This document shows positions 1-7,794 of a stretch of DNA of 34,190 bases, piece after piece (within the stretch, counting starts at the first letter, position 1; each line of letters starts with the position of its first letter). The translations under genes and the position numbers were made by a program. The notes beneath the pieces are model-generated. The model had not been told where the DNA came from and did no database searches. It worked only from the letters and a program-made list of their open reading frames with translations. This DNA is from Rhodospirillales bacterium (GTDB lineage Bacteria > Pseudomonadota > Alphaproteobacteria > Rhodospirillales > Shumkoniaceae): NCBI GenBank assembly GCA_028281785.1, contig JANQJG010000075.1:1-34190 (forward strand). The letters are read 5' to 3'.

Positions 1-2
1 CC

Positions 3-122
3 ATACACGCTTCCGTCTACAACCACTTCAACATTCAGCGGCATCTTATTTCTAGGAAGACAATGCGACAGTTTCCACAGGATGCGTTCGGCGCGTGGGC
101 CGAAGCAACTACCGCTGCGTGA
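3..122 (+). pseudogene. IS6-family transposase, C-terminal fragment
   Basis: This open frame enters from the left edge and ends at TGA 120-122. Its translation (HASVYNHFN, IQRHLISRKTMRQF, then AFGAWAEATTAA) has the pattern of the extreme C-terminus of IS6/IS26-type DDE transposases, where an FN-x-QRHLISR block precedes a short tail. Only about 39 residues lie inside the window, so it cannot be told whether the copy is intact to the left. Downstream, GTTTATCT at 145-152 also occurs at 13636-13643, beyond the other IS6 fragment in the same outward orientation. It may mark the terminal inverted repeat, and the element probably ends near 160. The next gene begins about 100 bp later. Confidence 0.7.
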
Positions 123-258
123 GATCGTTCGCAGCGTGGAAACAGTTTATCTACGACAGTTAACGTGAAAATGCCGATGACCCAAACCCGCATAGAGGCG
201 TTCCATTCATCACACCTGTTGCCCCCGGTGCTCCACCACATCCCCCTTCGCTGCACAG

Positions 259-1239
259 CTACAGCAGATGGCAGGCGGCGACGTGTCCGGGGCCGAGCCG
301 ACGGTATTCGGGATACTCTTGCTCGCAAATGGCCATCTTGTATTTGCACCGCTTGTGGAAGGGGCAGCCCGGCGGAGGGTTGATTGGGCTGGGGATATCG
401 CCGATGACCGCCCCCCTGTCCTCTTTTCGCGCCGCGAAGTCGACGTTGGCCTTTGGGATCGCCTGGATGAGCATCTGGGTGTAGGGATGGGCGGGGTTCT
501 CGTAGATCTCGCGGCTCGGCGCCGTCTCGACGATTCTTCCGAGATACATCACGGCCACACGTTGGCTCATGTGTTTGACCACGGCCAGATCATGGGCGAT
601 AAATAAATAGGACAGGCCGTAGCTTTCTTTCAGATCCTGGAGCAGGTTCAACACCTGTGACTGGACCGATACGTCCAAGGCGGAAACCGGCTCGTCGGCC
701 ACGATCAGTTTTGGATTCACGGCGATCGCTCTGGCGATGCCGAGGCGTTGCCTTTGTCCTCCGGAAAATTCGTGCGGAAACCGGGTCGCATACGAGCCGT
801 CCAGTCCGACCTGTTCCAACAAGTCACGGACCTTTTCCTCGCGCTCGGCCTTGGGGGAACGGCCTTCGTAGATCTTCAGGGGTTCGCCGACAATCTCACC
901 GGCAGTGTACCGGGGATTCAGGGAGGACATCGAATCCTGAAAGATCATCTGCATCTCTCTGCGGAACTTCTTGAATTCGGCCAGGGGCAAATCGAAGAGG
1001 TTCTCACCTCGAAAATCGACCGACCCGCTTGTATGGGAAATCAGGCGAAGAATGAGTCGTGCCACCGTCGATTTTCCGCTGCCGGACTCGCCGACCAAAC
1101 CAAGGGTCTCCCCCTCATCCAGATGGAAGGAAACGCCGTCCACGGCCCGGACCCGTTTCGCCTTCTCGAAAAGCGACCCGGAACGAAGTGAGAAATGCTT
1201 GACGAGGTCGTCGACCTTCAAAAGAGGCGTTTCGTTCAT
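259..1239 (-). CDS. dppF: Peptide ABC transporter ATP-binding protein, DppF/OppF type
   Basis: This is the second ATPase subunit of a dipeptide/oligopeptide importer and works on the inner face of the cytoplasmic membrane with DppD. The sequence shows Walker A GESGSGKS, a Q-loop in MIFQD, the signature FSGGQRQR, Walker B LIVADEP, and the C-terminal oligopeptide/dipeptide extension with the cysteine cluster PGCPFHKRCKYKMAICE that is typical of OppD/OppF. The ATG at 1239 is preferred because it overlaps the dppD stop in an ATGA junction. An in-frame ATG 30 bp upstream (1269) would give 336 residues. It is the last gene of the minus-strand operon. No convincing terminator was found between its stop and the IS fragment. 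Confidence 0.93.
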   Translation of the reverse strand: MNETPLLKVDDLVKHFSLRSGSLFEKAKRVRAVDGVSFHLDEGETLGLVGESGSGKSTVARLILRLISHTSGSVDFRGENLFDLPLAEFKKFRREMQMIFQDSMSSLNPRYTAGEIVGEPLKIYEGRSPKAEREEKVRDLLEQVGLDGSYATRFPHEFSGGQRQRLGIARAIAVNPKLIVADEPVSALDVSVQSQVLNLLQDLKESYGLSYLFIAHDLAVVKHMSQRVAVMYLGRIVETAPSREIYENPAHPYTQMLIQAIPKANVDFAARKEDRGAVIGDIPSPINPPPGCPFHKRCKYKMAICEQEYPEYRRLGPGHVAACHLL

Positions 1240-2219
1240 GCCGTCGTTCCCATCAGGGGCTTCCGACAAAGCACGCTGTGGTCATCCGACAGATGGATTC
1301 GCTCGGGCATCTCGGCGCGGCACGCATCCTCTGCATATTTGCAGCGGGGAGCGAAGGGGCAACCGGGCGGCAGATCCAGCAAGTTGGGAACGAATCCGGG
1401 GATCGAGGGGAGACGCGGCATTTGCCGTTCCATGTCCGGGATCGATTCCAGAAGGCCGCGCGTGTAGGGATGGGATGGTCGGGTGAAGAGTTCCTCGACC
1501 GGGGCTTCCTCGACAACCTTGCCGGTATACATGACCGCCGCCCTGTCGGCGTTCTCGGCGATCACGCCCATGTCGTGGGTGATCAGAAGTACCGCGGTAT
1601 TCCTCTGTTCCCGAAGATCGTGCACGAGGTTGAGGATCTGTTTCTGAATGGTGACGTCCAGGGCGGTAGTCGGTTCGTCGGCAATGAGCAGCTGCGGATC
1701 GCAGGCGATCGCCATGGCGATCATGACGCGTTGGCACATGCCCCCCGAAAGCTCGTGGGGGTAGCTGTCAAACCGTCTGTCGGGCTCGGGGATCCCGACC
1801 TCATTCAGCAAGCGGACGGATCGTTCCCTCGCTCCCTTCTTGTCGGTTTTTCCGTGGCAGATCAGCGCCTCGGAGATTTGCCGGCCGACGGTGAAGACGG
1901 GATTCAGCGCCGAAAGCGGGTCCTGAAAGATCATGGAGATGTCCCCGCCCCGGAGGGTCTTCATTTTCTCGGGACTCAGGGACAGCAGATCTTCCCCTTG
2001 GAACAAGACCCTGCCGCCGGCAACCTCGCCCGGAGGCGAGGGAACCAGCCCCATGATCGTCAGTGCCGTGACGCTTTTGCCGCACCCTGATTCTCCCAAC
2101 AGGCCAAGAACCTCACCCCGACCGACGCGGAAGTCGACGCCATCTACAGCCTTCACCACGCCCCGTCGGGTGTGGAAGTAGGTATGAAGATTCTCGACCC
2201 TCAGGAGCGTGTCGCTCAT
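1236..2219 (-). CDS. dppD: Peptide ABC transporter ATP-binding protein, DppD/OppD type
   Basis: First ATPase subunit of the peptide importer, 327 residues. It has Walker [15 protein letters not shown] for the Q-loop, the signature LSGGMCQR, Walker B LLIADEP, the H-loop ITHD, and the C-terminal peptide-transporter extension [17 protein letters not shown]. The ATG overlaps the TGA of the upstream lyase fusion by four bases (ATGA), as its own stop does with dppF. This indicates translational coupling through the whole block. The lyase and NTPase genes lie between the permeases and the ATPases, so they form part of the transporter operon and are not simply neighbours. Confidence 0.94.
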   Translation of the reverse strand: MSDTLLRVENLHTYFHTRRGVVKAVDGVDFRVGRGEVLGLLGESGCGKSVTALTIMGLVPSPPGEVAGGRVLFQGEDLLSLSPEKMKTLRGGDISMIFQDPLSALNPVFTVGRQISEALICHGKTDKKGARERSVRLLNEVGIPEPDRRFDSYPHELSGGMCQRVMIAMAIACDPQLLIADEPTTALDVTIQKQILNLVHDLREQRNTAVLLITHDMGVIAENADRAAVMYTGKVVEEAPVEELFTRPSHPYTRGLLESIPDMERQMPRLPSIPGFVPNLLDLPPGCPFAPRCKYAEDACRAEMPERIHLSDDHSVLCRKPLMGTTA

Positions 2220-3802
2220 TTCCGCCGCTCAAGCTCGCGTCGGATGACCGTGTCCAGGATTTCACCGATCCGGGGCACGACGGTCTCGGAACAGGTCTGG
2301 TCCTCGCGTTTGGTCTTTTTCAGATCCCGGCAATTCACCGATCCGTACACCTTTTCATACTCGGCGAAGAAGTCCTGGGTGATCCGTTTCATGTTTCCGC
2401 TTTCATAGGGCGCGTCCTTGTTGAAAAGGAGGCCGAGCGCCATCATGCAGCCGCTGATCGTCCCGCAGAACGCCTCTATGTTCATCCCGCCCCCCATGGG
2501 CGCGGTCGCGTTGAGAATCGTCGGATCCAGATCCAGGCCGTATTCCTCGATCACCGCCGCAACGATAATTCCGGCACAGTTGATATCCTTCCGGGAGGCA
2601 TGTTTTTCGATCTTTTCCTGCAACATCGCTTCGCGTCCTCGTTTCCTGTCTCGATGTGGTGTCAGGCTTGCCTCGATGCGCCGGATCCCTTCTTCGAGGA
2701 CGGCGCGCGGGCAGCCAAAATTGATGCGGACGAAATCCCGCCCCGAAGAGCCGAAATCGCTGCCGGCGTTCATCGCCACCTTCGCCTTCTCGAGGAAAAA
2801 GGCGTGGGGATCACCGTCGATGCCGCATCCCGAGCAATCGAGCCAGCCCAGGAAAGTGCCCTCGGGACTTCTGATGGAGATGCCGGGAAGGCGGCTCTCT
2901 ACGGCTTCGACCAAATAGTCCCGATTGCCCTGAAGATATCGGACAACCTCCCGCAGCCATTCATCACCCTCGGCATAGGCGGCCAAGGTGGCCTCGTATC
3001 CAAGCACGTTCACGCTGTCGACCATGCCGCGTTTCGAGGCCAGGAAGCTGTCGCGCAGTGTCCTGTTCTGGATGACGGCAAAGGCGGTTTTCAGACCGGC
3101 GATGTTATAGCTTTTGCTGGCCGCCATAAGCGTGATGCAGCGTTCCGCGACCGCGTCGTCCAGCGAGGCGATCGGCACGTGTTCGCGCCCATCGAAAACA
3201 AGGTCGCAGTGGATCTCGTCCGAGATGATCAAGGTTTCATGGGCAAGGCAAACCGCTGCCATCTTCTCCAACTCGTCTCGGGAGAACACCTTTCCCAGAG
3301 GATTGTGGGGATTGCAGAGCAGGAGCGCTCGCGATACCCCGACCGCCGCCCCGAAGCCATCCATATCGACACGATAGGAATCACCGTCGCCAGGCAACAA
3401 CTCCTGTTCGATCCTTTTCAGCCCCCAATGTTCCGGAGCCTTGAGAATCGGGGGATAGACGGGGGTCTGAACCGTTACGCCATCGCCGGGCGACAACAAG
3501 CCACCGAGCGCCATGTTGATCCCCGGTTCGACACCAGGAAGGAAAACGATGTCCTCAGGACGCGTCCGCCAGGAATAGGTTTCCGCGAGGTGCGAGACGA
3601 TCCGCTCCTTCAATGCCCTCTTGGGAACGCCATAACCGAAAACCGGATGTTCGAGGCGCTCGCGTAGCGCCGCGACAATGGTTGGCGAAACGGCGAAATC
3701 CATGTCCGCTACCCAAAGGGGAAGCACGTCGGCCGGATAGCGGCTCCACTTGGAGCTGCCGGTATCGAGACGATCGATCGATCGATCGAAGTCCACGCTC
3801 AT
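2216..3802 (-). CDS. PatB/MalY-type C-S lyase fused to a C_GCAxxG_C_C domain
   Basis: A 528-residue fusion. Residues 1 to about 385 are a fold-type I PLP enzyme of the PatB/MalY (cystathionine beta-lyase) group. It shows an N-terminal SKWSRYP..PLWVADMDF block, NPHNPLGKVF, SDEIHCDL, and a probable Schiff-base lysine, Lys230, in SKSYNIAGL. Family members cleave C-S bonds of cystathionine or S-substituted cysteines to thiol, pyruvate and ammonia. Residues about 392-528 match the C_GCAxxG_C_C family, a putative redox domain of unknown function. Its cysteines are at 409 (NCAG), 446 and 452 (FCGTISGC), 491 (NCRDL) and 504 (TCSE). The ATG at 3802 follows AGGAGG and overlaps the upstream TGA (ATGA); frames open further upstream lie inside the neighbour. 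Ordinary PatB is about 390 residues, so the tail is an added domain. Codons 5-10 lie in a CGAT tandem repeat. Confidence 0.88.
   Translation of the reverse strand: MSVDFDRSIDRLDTGSSKWSRYPADVLPLWVADMDFAVSPTIVAALRERLEHPVFGYGVPKRALKERIVSHLAETYSWRTRPEDIVFLPGVEPGINMALGGLLSPGDGVTVQTPVYPPILKAPEHWGLKRIEQELLPGDGDSYRVDMDGFGAAVGVSRALLLCNPHNPLGKVFSRDELEKMAAVCLAHETLIISDEIHCDLVFDGREHVPIASLDDAVAERCITLMAASKSYNIAGLKTAFAVIQNRTLRDSFLASKRGMVDSVNVLGYEATLAAYAEGDEWLREVVRYLQGNRDYLVEAVESRLPGISIRSPEGTFLGWLDCSGCGIDGDPHAFFLEKAKVAMNAGSDFGSSGRDFVRINFGCPRAVLEEGIRRIEASLTPHRDRKRGREAMLQEKIEKHASRKDINCAGIIVAAVIEEYGLDLDPTILNATAPMGGGMNIEAFCGTISGCMMALGLLFNKDAPYESGNMKRITQDFFAEYEKVYGSVNCRDLKKTKREDQTCSETVVPRIGEILDTVIRRELERRK
3771..3788. 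repeat. CGAT tetranucleotide tandem repeat (4.5 units)
   Basis: Eighteen bases of uninterrupted CGAT repeat lie just inside the 5' end of the lyase gene, encoding part of the residues around DRSIDR. They contain four overlapping GATC sites. Gain or loss of one unit would shift the frame of the lyase. The tract is short for phase variation, so this may be chance. Confidence 0.6.
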
Positions 3803-5994
3803 CTCCCTCCTGTGGCGACGACGATTCGAAACCCGTTGCCCCGCCAGAATCCGCCGGGCTCCAGGCTGCCGCGATAGGTGCAACATGCTTTTTCCCGCGC
3901 ACTGGAAAAACAGCCGCCACGGAGCACCCTCCTGATACCTGGTCCCGCTTCGGTGTCTTCCCGCCCATCGGCCTGGTAGGGGTATCGGAATGTGGGACAC
4001 GCCATGTCCTCTCCCCAAAGCGTGGTCGTCCACTCCCAGACCTGGCCGCACATGTCATAACAGCCATAAGGAGACCTGCCTTCGCGGAACAAGCCGACGA
4101 CGCAGGTTTCGTTGAAACCCGCTTCCTCTGAGTTGGCGCGGCCCGCCTGCCAACCCCTCCGCCACGGATAGACGTGCGCGTCCCCCGCGTCGGGCTGATC
4201 GCCCCGGGCGGCCTTTTCCCATTCTGGCTCGGTCGGAAGGCGGACGGATTCATGGGGTTCGATCCGTCCTTCACGGCGCCAAACCCCCGTCAGCCAGTCG
4301 CAATAGGCCCGCGCGTCATGCCAGGTCAAATCGACTGCAGGAGCATTCGCCCGGTCGGGGTGGCACCCATCCTCCGACAACCAGGCGCGGCCCGTGGCCC
4401 TCACGAAGCGGAGATAGATACCGTTTGTCACCGGGTACTTGCCGATCTTGAATGTATCGAGCTGAAGCACATGAGGAGGCTTCGAATTCGGGTGAACCGC
4501 CGAGCCCATGGTGAACATGCCGCCGGGAACCTCGACCACGGCGTCCAGATCGCGCGGATCGCCCCAAAGGCTGAGACAACGTCCGGCCTCCTCCCGCCGA
4601 GTCACCGGAAGGGCCGCCTCAGTGACGACTCGAAGAAGAAGCTTCCCGATGGGTCCGCGCCATGCCCGGGTTTTCTCCACAGCTTCCGTCTGGACCAGAA
4701 TACGCGCGGCCATCAGGGCTCCCATGGGCCCCGCGTCACCGTCGCCCCCAACCAGCGCCGCTATCAATGCGTCGCATTGCCCCTCACGCTCGAGAAGCCT
4801 TCGCGCGAGGATCATCATCGGCCCCGTCCACTTCGCCGGATCGCGGAAGAAGAGCCCGGCCGCCTCGGTCGGCGATTTCGTATCCAGGTGGCGGGCAGCC
4901 ATGTATGCGAGATAGAAGCGCTTTCCGAAGACGGCCGATAAACGCACCGCATCGATGGCGCGAACTGGTGCCACCGCCGAATCCCTGACTTCGGCATCTT
5001 CTGCGTAGAGGCGGAACCCCTCTTCCACGATGTCGCCGCATGTCTCCGCACCCAGACCCGCCGACCGTATCGCCGATTCCAGCCATCGGTCCGCCAATCG
5101 ATGGTGGCTCGGAACGACCGTTTCCCCATCGAGACAGGCCGCGCAATAGAACAACCCGGGATGTCCGGTCGCGCCAGCATCGTCCTCGCGCAAACCCGGA
5201 CCGGGCGGCACGCCGCGGGAAGGAAGGAGTTCCTTTATCGCATGTCGTCTCTGCGCGGCCGACAAAGGCAGCAGCTGTCTCTTGGTGAAACCATCGGGGA
5301 GCGACCAGCTATCGCAGACTTCCGTTTCCCCGGTGACCAAGACACGGATGTTCTTGTGGAACTGGGCGAAGACGACCGCTTCATGCAGAAAAGCCTCGCC
5401 CGCGGACCCAAGGCGGTCGACCCCGTCGACGATCAGCAAGAGGCTCTTTCCGCACTTGTCCCAGCTTGGACCGCCGAGAATACGAGGACCTTCGGGCCAG
5501 TTACGGCGAATCACGTCCGTCAAATTCTCGGCGACGAAGACCGGAAGATACAGCGGGACGATGGCTTCGTCGGTCCAGGTTTCCTCTTCCACCAGATTCC
5601 CGCCCGTACGCGGTACGCGGTTGCGCAAGCGGGCAAGGTTGAAGTCGTCGGCGCCGATAACTTCCCCGGCCAAATTCAGAGCCACATGAAGGGCAAACAC
5701 CGTCTTGCCGCTCCCGCGCTCCCCATGCAGAAACATGAGGGGCTCGCGGGCCAGCCGCTCCAGGGCAGAGAAACAGGATTTGCGGGGGTTTACACGTTCG
5801 GCTTCACGCAATGACCGAAGCCCCTTAGCCTCCTCGTCCTCGAACGTGTAATTCACCAGAAGGGGCACGTACCCCTGCCGGATCGTCAGGATCTCCACGG
5901 ATCCCGCGCGGGGGATCGCTGTGAGCGGATACCCGTCATACCTATCCAAAATACGATGGCATAGATCCCGAATTTCGGCGTCTAGATCGCGCAC
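3799..5994 (-). CDS. NACHT/STAND-type NTPase fused to an FGE-sulfatase (SUMF1/PvdO-like) domain
   Basis: A 731-residue protein with no signal peptide, so probably cytosolic. Residues about 60-260 form a P-loop NTPase: Walker A GERGSGKT (91-98) and a NACHT-like Walker B LLLIVDGVDRL (185-195) followed by LVTGETEV. Residues about 265-475 are alpha-helical with no recognised motif. Residues about 485-731 are an FGE-sulfatase/formylglycine-generating-like domain: VPGGMFTMGS, KYPVTNGIYLRFV, VDLTWHDARAYCDWL, RLPTEPEWEKAARG, NGFRIV. The catalytic cysteine pair of true FGE is not clearly preserved: the C-terminal stretch reads GGCFSSAREKACCTYRG. A binding or sensor role is therefore as likely as oxidation. 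The GTG start has AGGAG eight bases upstream, and its stop overlaps the lyase ATG. NACHT-FGE fusions are known from conflict systems and variable proteins of diversity-generating retroelements. A place inside a peptide-uptake operon is unusual. Confidence 0.85.
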   Translation of the reverse strand: MRDLDAEIRDLCHRILDRYDGYPLTAIPRAGSVEILTIRQGYVPLLVNYTFEDEEAKGLRSLREAERVNPRKSCFSALERLAREPLMFLHGERGSGKTVFALHVALNLAGEVIGADDFNLARLRNRVPRTGGNLVEEETWTDEAIVPLYLPVFVAENLTDVIRRNWPEGPRILGGPSWDKCGKSLLLIVDGVDRLGSAGEAFLHEAVVFAQFHKNIRVLVTGETEVCDSWSLPDGFTKRQLLPLSAAQRRHAIKELLPSRGVPPGPGLREDDAGATGHPGLFYCAACLDGETVVPSHHRLADRWLESAIRSAGLGAETCGDIVEEGFRLYAEDAEVRDSAVAPVRAIDAVRLSAVFGKRFYLAYMAARHLDTKSPTEAAGLFFRDPAKWTGPMMILARRLLEREGQCDALIAALVGGDGDAGPMGALMAARILVQTEAVEKTRAWRGPIGKLLLRVVTEAALPVTRREEAGRCLSLWGDPRDLDAVVEVPGGMFTMGSAVHPNSKPPHVLQLDTFKIGKYPVTNGIYLRFVRATGRAWLSEDGCHPDRANAPAVDLTWHDARAYCDWLTGVWRREGRIEPHESVRLPTEPEWEKAARGDQPDAGDAHVYPWRRGWQAGRANSEEAGFNETCVVGLFREGRSPYGCYDMCGQVWEWTTTLWGEDMACPTFRYPYQADGREDTEAGPGIRRVLRGGCFSSAREKACCTYRGSLEPGGFWRGNGFRIVVATGGR

Positions 5995-6005
5995 CCCAAA
6001 GGCTC

Positions 6006-6386
6006 CTAAAAAAGCTTCGCCACGTTGGGATCATGGAAACGTTGAATCTCGATTGCATATCCTGCGGGATCTTCGAAGAAAAAATGCTCACAGAAACCAC
6101 CCCACAAAATATCTGAAATATTATTCACTTTTCTATTATTTAGAGCTTTATGCCAACCTTTAACATCATGCACAACTATGGTCAGTAAAGCCGAATTTTT
6201 CTTTTGAGTTTTCAGATATCCCTCGTTTCCATCGACAATTCCGAAATAACAGCGTCCGGCAATTCGGTAGATCTTTGCGATTCCCTGGTCCAACACGAGG
6301 TCGAATTCCAAAACATCTTCATAGAACCGTGCCACTTCTTCGAGGCTCTCGTAGTAGAAGAACGTGATCGAATAGTCCTTATCCAT
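6006..6386 (-). CDS. Small VOC-superfamily (glyoxalase-like) protein
   Basis: A 126-residue protein with the vicinal-oxygen-chelate pattern: an N-terminal FFYYESLEEVARFYEDVLEF block, a central LTIVV strand, and a C-terminal EHFFFEDPAGYAIEIQRF block. His and Glu in the last block could bind metal, but the usual first-strand ligand is not obvious, so catalysis is uncertain. The ATG at 6386 has AAGGA about eight bases upstream. Longer frames up to 6623 only overlap the neighbouring binding-protein gene. It fits the operon with a 14-bp gap upstream and an 11-bp gap downstream. Its DNA is clearly AT-richer than the rest of the operon (about 6090-6250), suggesting a separate origin. Confidence 0.8.
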   Translation of the reverse strand: MDKDYSITFFYYESLEEVARFYEDVLEFDLVLDQGIAKIYRIAGRCYFGIVDGNEGYLKTQKKNSALLTIVVHDVKGWHKALNNRKVNNISDILWGGFCEHFFFEDPAGYAIEIQRFHDPNVAKLF

Positions 6387-6400
6387 CACTTCAATCCTTA

Positions 6401-7786
6401 TTAGCGGATCAGAAGGACTCCCCTCGGGTCCAACGAGATGTTTCGGAGATCCGTCTTGCAGGCCACAACTTCGATGGGATGGAAGAGATACAGCCAGGGA
6501 GGATTGGCGTTGAGTCGGGCAAGACACCTTCCGTACGCCCACTCCCGATCCGGATCGGATACCGCCCGGTTCGCAGAGCGGATCAAATCCTCGACAACCG
6601 GGTCGTGATATCCCTGCCACCACACGGCTTTCACGGAACTGGAGATCTTGTCGTCAAGAACCCGAAAGCTGCTGTTCGGTGACGAGTCGAAAATCGCCAT
6701 GTCCCCTATTTCCTTGCGCCCCACCTCGCGCGCGTATTCGGGCCGGTCCGTCTGAATGTCTAGCCTCGCGCTGATGCCGACGGCATTTAGCGAAGCCTGG
6801 ACGATTTCGCTGATCCGCTCGGCCTTCTCGGGCATGGTCTTGGGCGTGCGGATGACGATCTCGCCGGCACTCCCGGCCTCGTCGAAAAGGGCCTTCGCTT
6901 TGTCGCGGTCAAACGGGATCGGCGCCACGCCGGCGGCACGGTGACCGAAATGATGGGGACTGACGACGGTGGAAGACGGAACCCCAAGCCCCTGGAACAG
7001 TTCATCGATGATGAACTGGGCGTCCACAGAATGATTGACCGCCAATCGAGCCTCCGGCGCCGCGAACAAGCCCAGTGCGCAGTTGAGGTAGTACATCACC
7101 GACAACGTGTTCGGAGTCTTGGTCCACCGGTAAGCGGGATCGTAGTCGATCGTTTCCTCCATCCGCTCCAGCTTAACCGCGACATCGACGGCATCTTCTT
7201 TCAAGGCACGGTAGCGCGCCTCTGCCTCTGGATGGGCGGTGATGACGATCCGCGGCGGAGCCGTGCTCGCGGACACGCGTTCCAGGTCCGCCCGGCTTCG
7301 GGGTTGATAGTCGGCAACCCGGTAGGGGCCGGTCCCGAGGATGGGGCTTCCACTCGAGTCCTCCCGGCAGAGGTAGAACTCGCTGAAGATGTCCAGGATG
7401 TCGGCGATGGGTTCGGGATTCGCGACCCGCACGCATCTCCTGCTCTCTGCCGCGAACATGGTGTCGGCGAAATAGCGCGCATAGGACCATTTCATTCCAA
7501 AGCTGTCGACTGATTGCAAAATGCTGTCGATCAAGGCGATGACGTCGTCAGCTTCACAGGCTTTTCCGTCATGGAAAACGGCACCCTCGCGGATAAAAAA
7601 GCGCCAGTTCCGACCGCCGTCGGTACATTCCCACCGGGCGAACAATCCGGGGCGGACAAACCCGTCCTGCCATCGGCAAAGAGGCTCAAAGACGAAGTTC
7701 TTCAGGGTGAGGATGCTGGTGTCGTCCGTCACTTGGCGCACCGGCAGGAACTCGACCCTTTCCTGGGCTATTCGCAGTTCGGCCAT
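6401..7786 (-). CDS. SBP_bac_5-family peptide-binding protein homologue without a signal peptide
   Basis: About 461 residues with the family-5 (DppA/OppA) solute-binding fold: FVFEPLCRWQ near the start, FFIREGAVFHDGKACEADDVIALID, GTGPYRVADY, LAVNHSVDAQFIIDELFQGLG, and VARKEIGD-like C-terminal blocks. The ATG at 7786 starts directly in mature-like sequence (MAELRIAQERVEFLPV), with no hydrophobic leader. The frame upstream to 8113 overlaps dppC and shows no export signal. The protein is therefore predicted to stay in the cytoplasm. Its start is eight bases after the dppC stop. A second, secreted family-5 protein heads the same operon, so this copy may bind imported ligand inside the cell or act as a sensor. 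A missed signal peptide through sequence error is the alternative. Confidence 0.82.
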   Translation of the reverse strand: MAELRIAQERVEFLPVRQVTDDTSILTLKNFVFEPLCRWQDGFVRPGLFARWECTDGGRNWRFFIREGAVFHDGKACEADDVIALIDSILQSVDSFGMKWSYARYFADTMFAAESRRCVRVANPEPIADILDIFSEFYLCREDSSGSPILGTGPYRVADYQPRSRADLERVSASTAPPRIVITAHPEAEARYRALKEDAVDVAVKLERMEETIDYDPAYRWTKTPNTLSVMYYLNCALGLFAAPEARLAVNHSVDAQFIIDELFQGLGVPSSTVVSPHHFGHRAAGVAPIPFDRDKAKALFDEAGSAGEIVIRTPKTMPEKAERISEIVQASLNAVGISARLDIQTDRPEYAREVGRKEIGDMAIFDSSPNSSFRVLDDKISSSVKAVWWQGYHDPVVEDLIRSANRAVSDPDREWAYGRCLARLNANPPWLYLFHPIEVVACKTDLRNISLDPRGVLLIR

Positions 7787-7794
7787 GCCCCGCC

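Noticed and set aside
2600-3667. Long plus-strand open frame opposite the lyase gene
   Set aside because: It is a shadow of a high-GC coding strand. The minus strand carries a recognisable enzyme, and the plus translation resembles nothing.
3799-4500. Calling the FGE domain a true formylglycine-generating enzyme
   Set aside because: The copper-binding cysteine pair is not at the expected spacing, and no sulfatase with a C-x-P-x-R target is encoded nearby.
5200-5994. Diversity-generating retroelement around the FGE-domain gene
   Set aside because: FGE domains are common retroelement targets, but no reverse transcriptase is present, and the FGE 3' end is not rich in AAC/AAT codons or repeated elsewhere in the window.
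6387-6623. Longer start for the VOC protein
   Set aside because: It would overlap the binding-protein gene by more than 200 bases and adds no family sequence; the ATG at 6386 has a good ribosome site.
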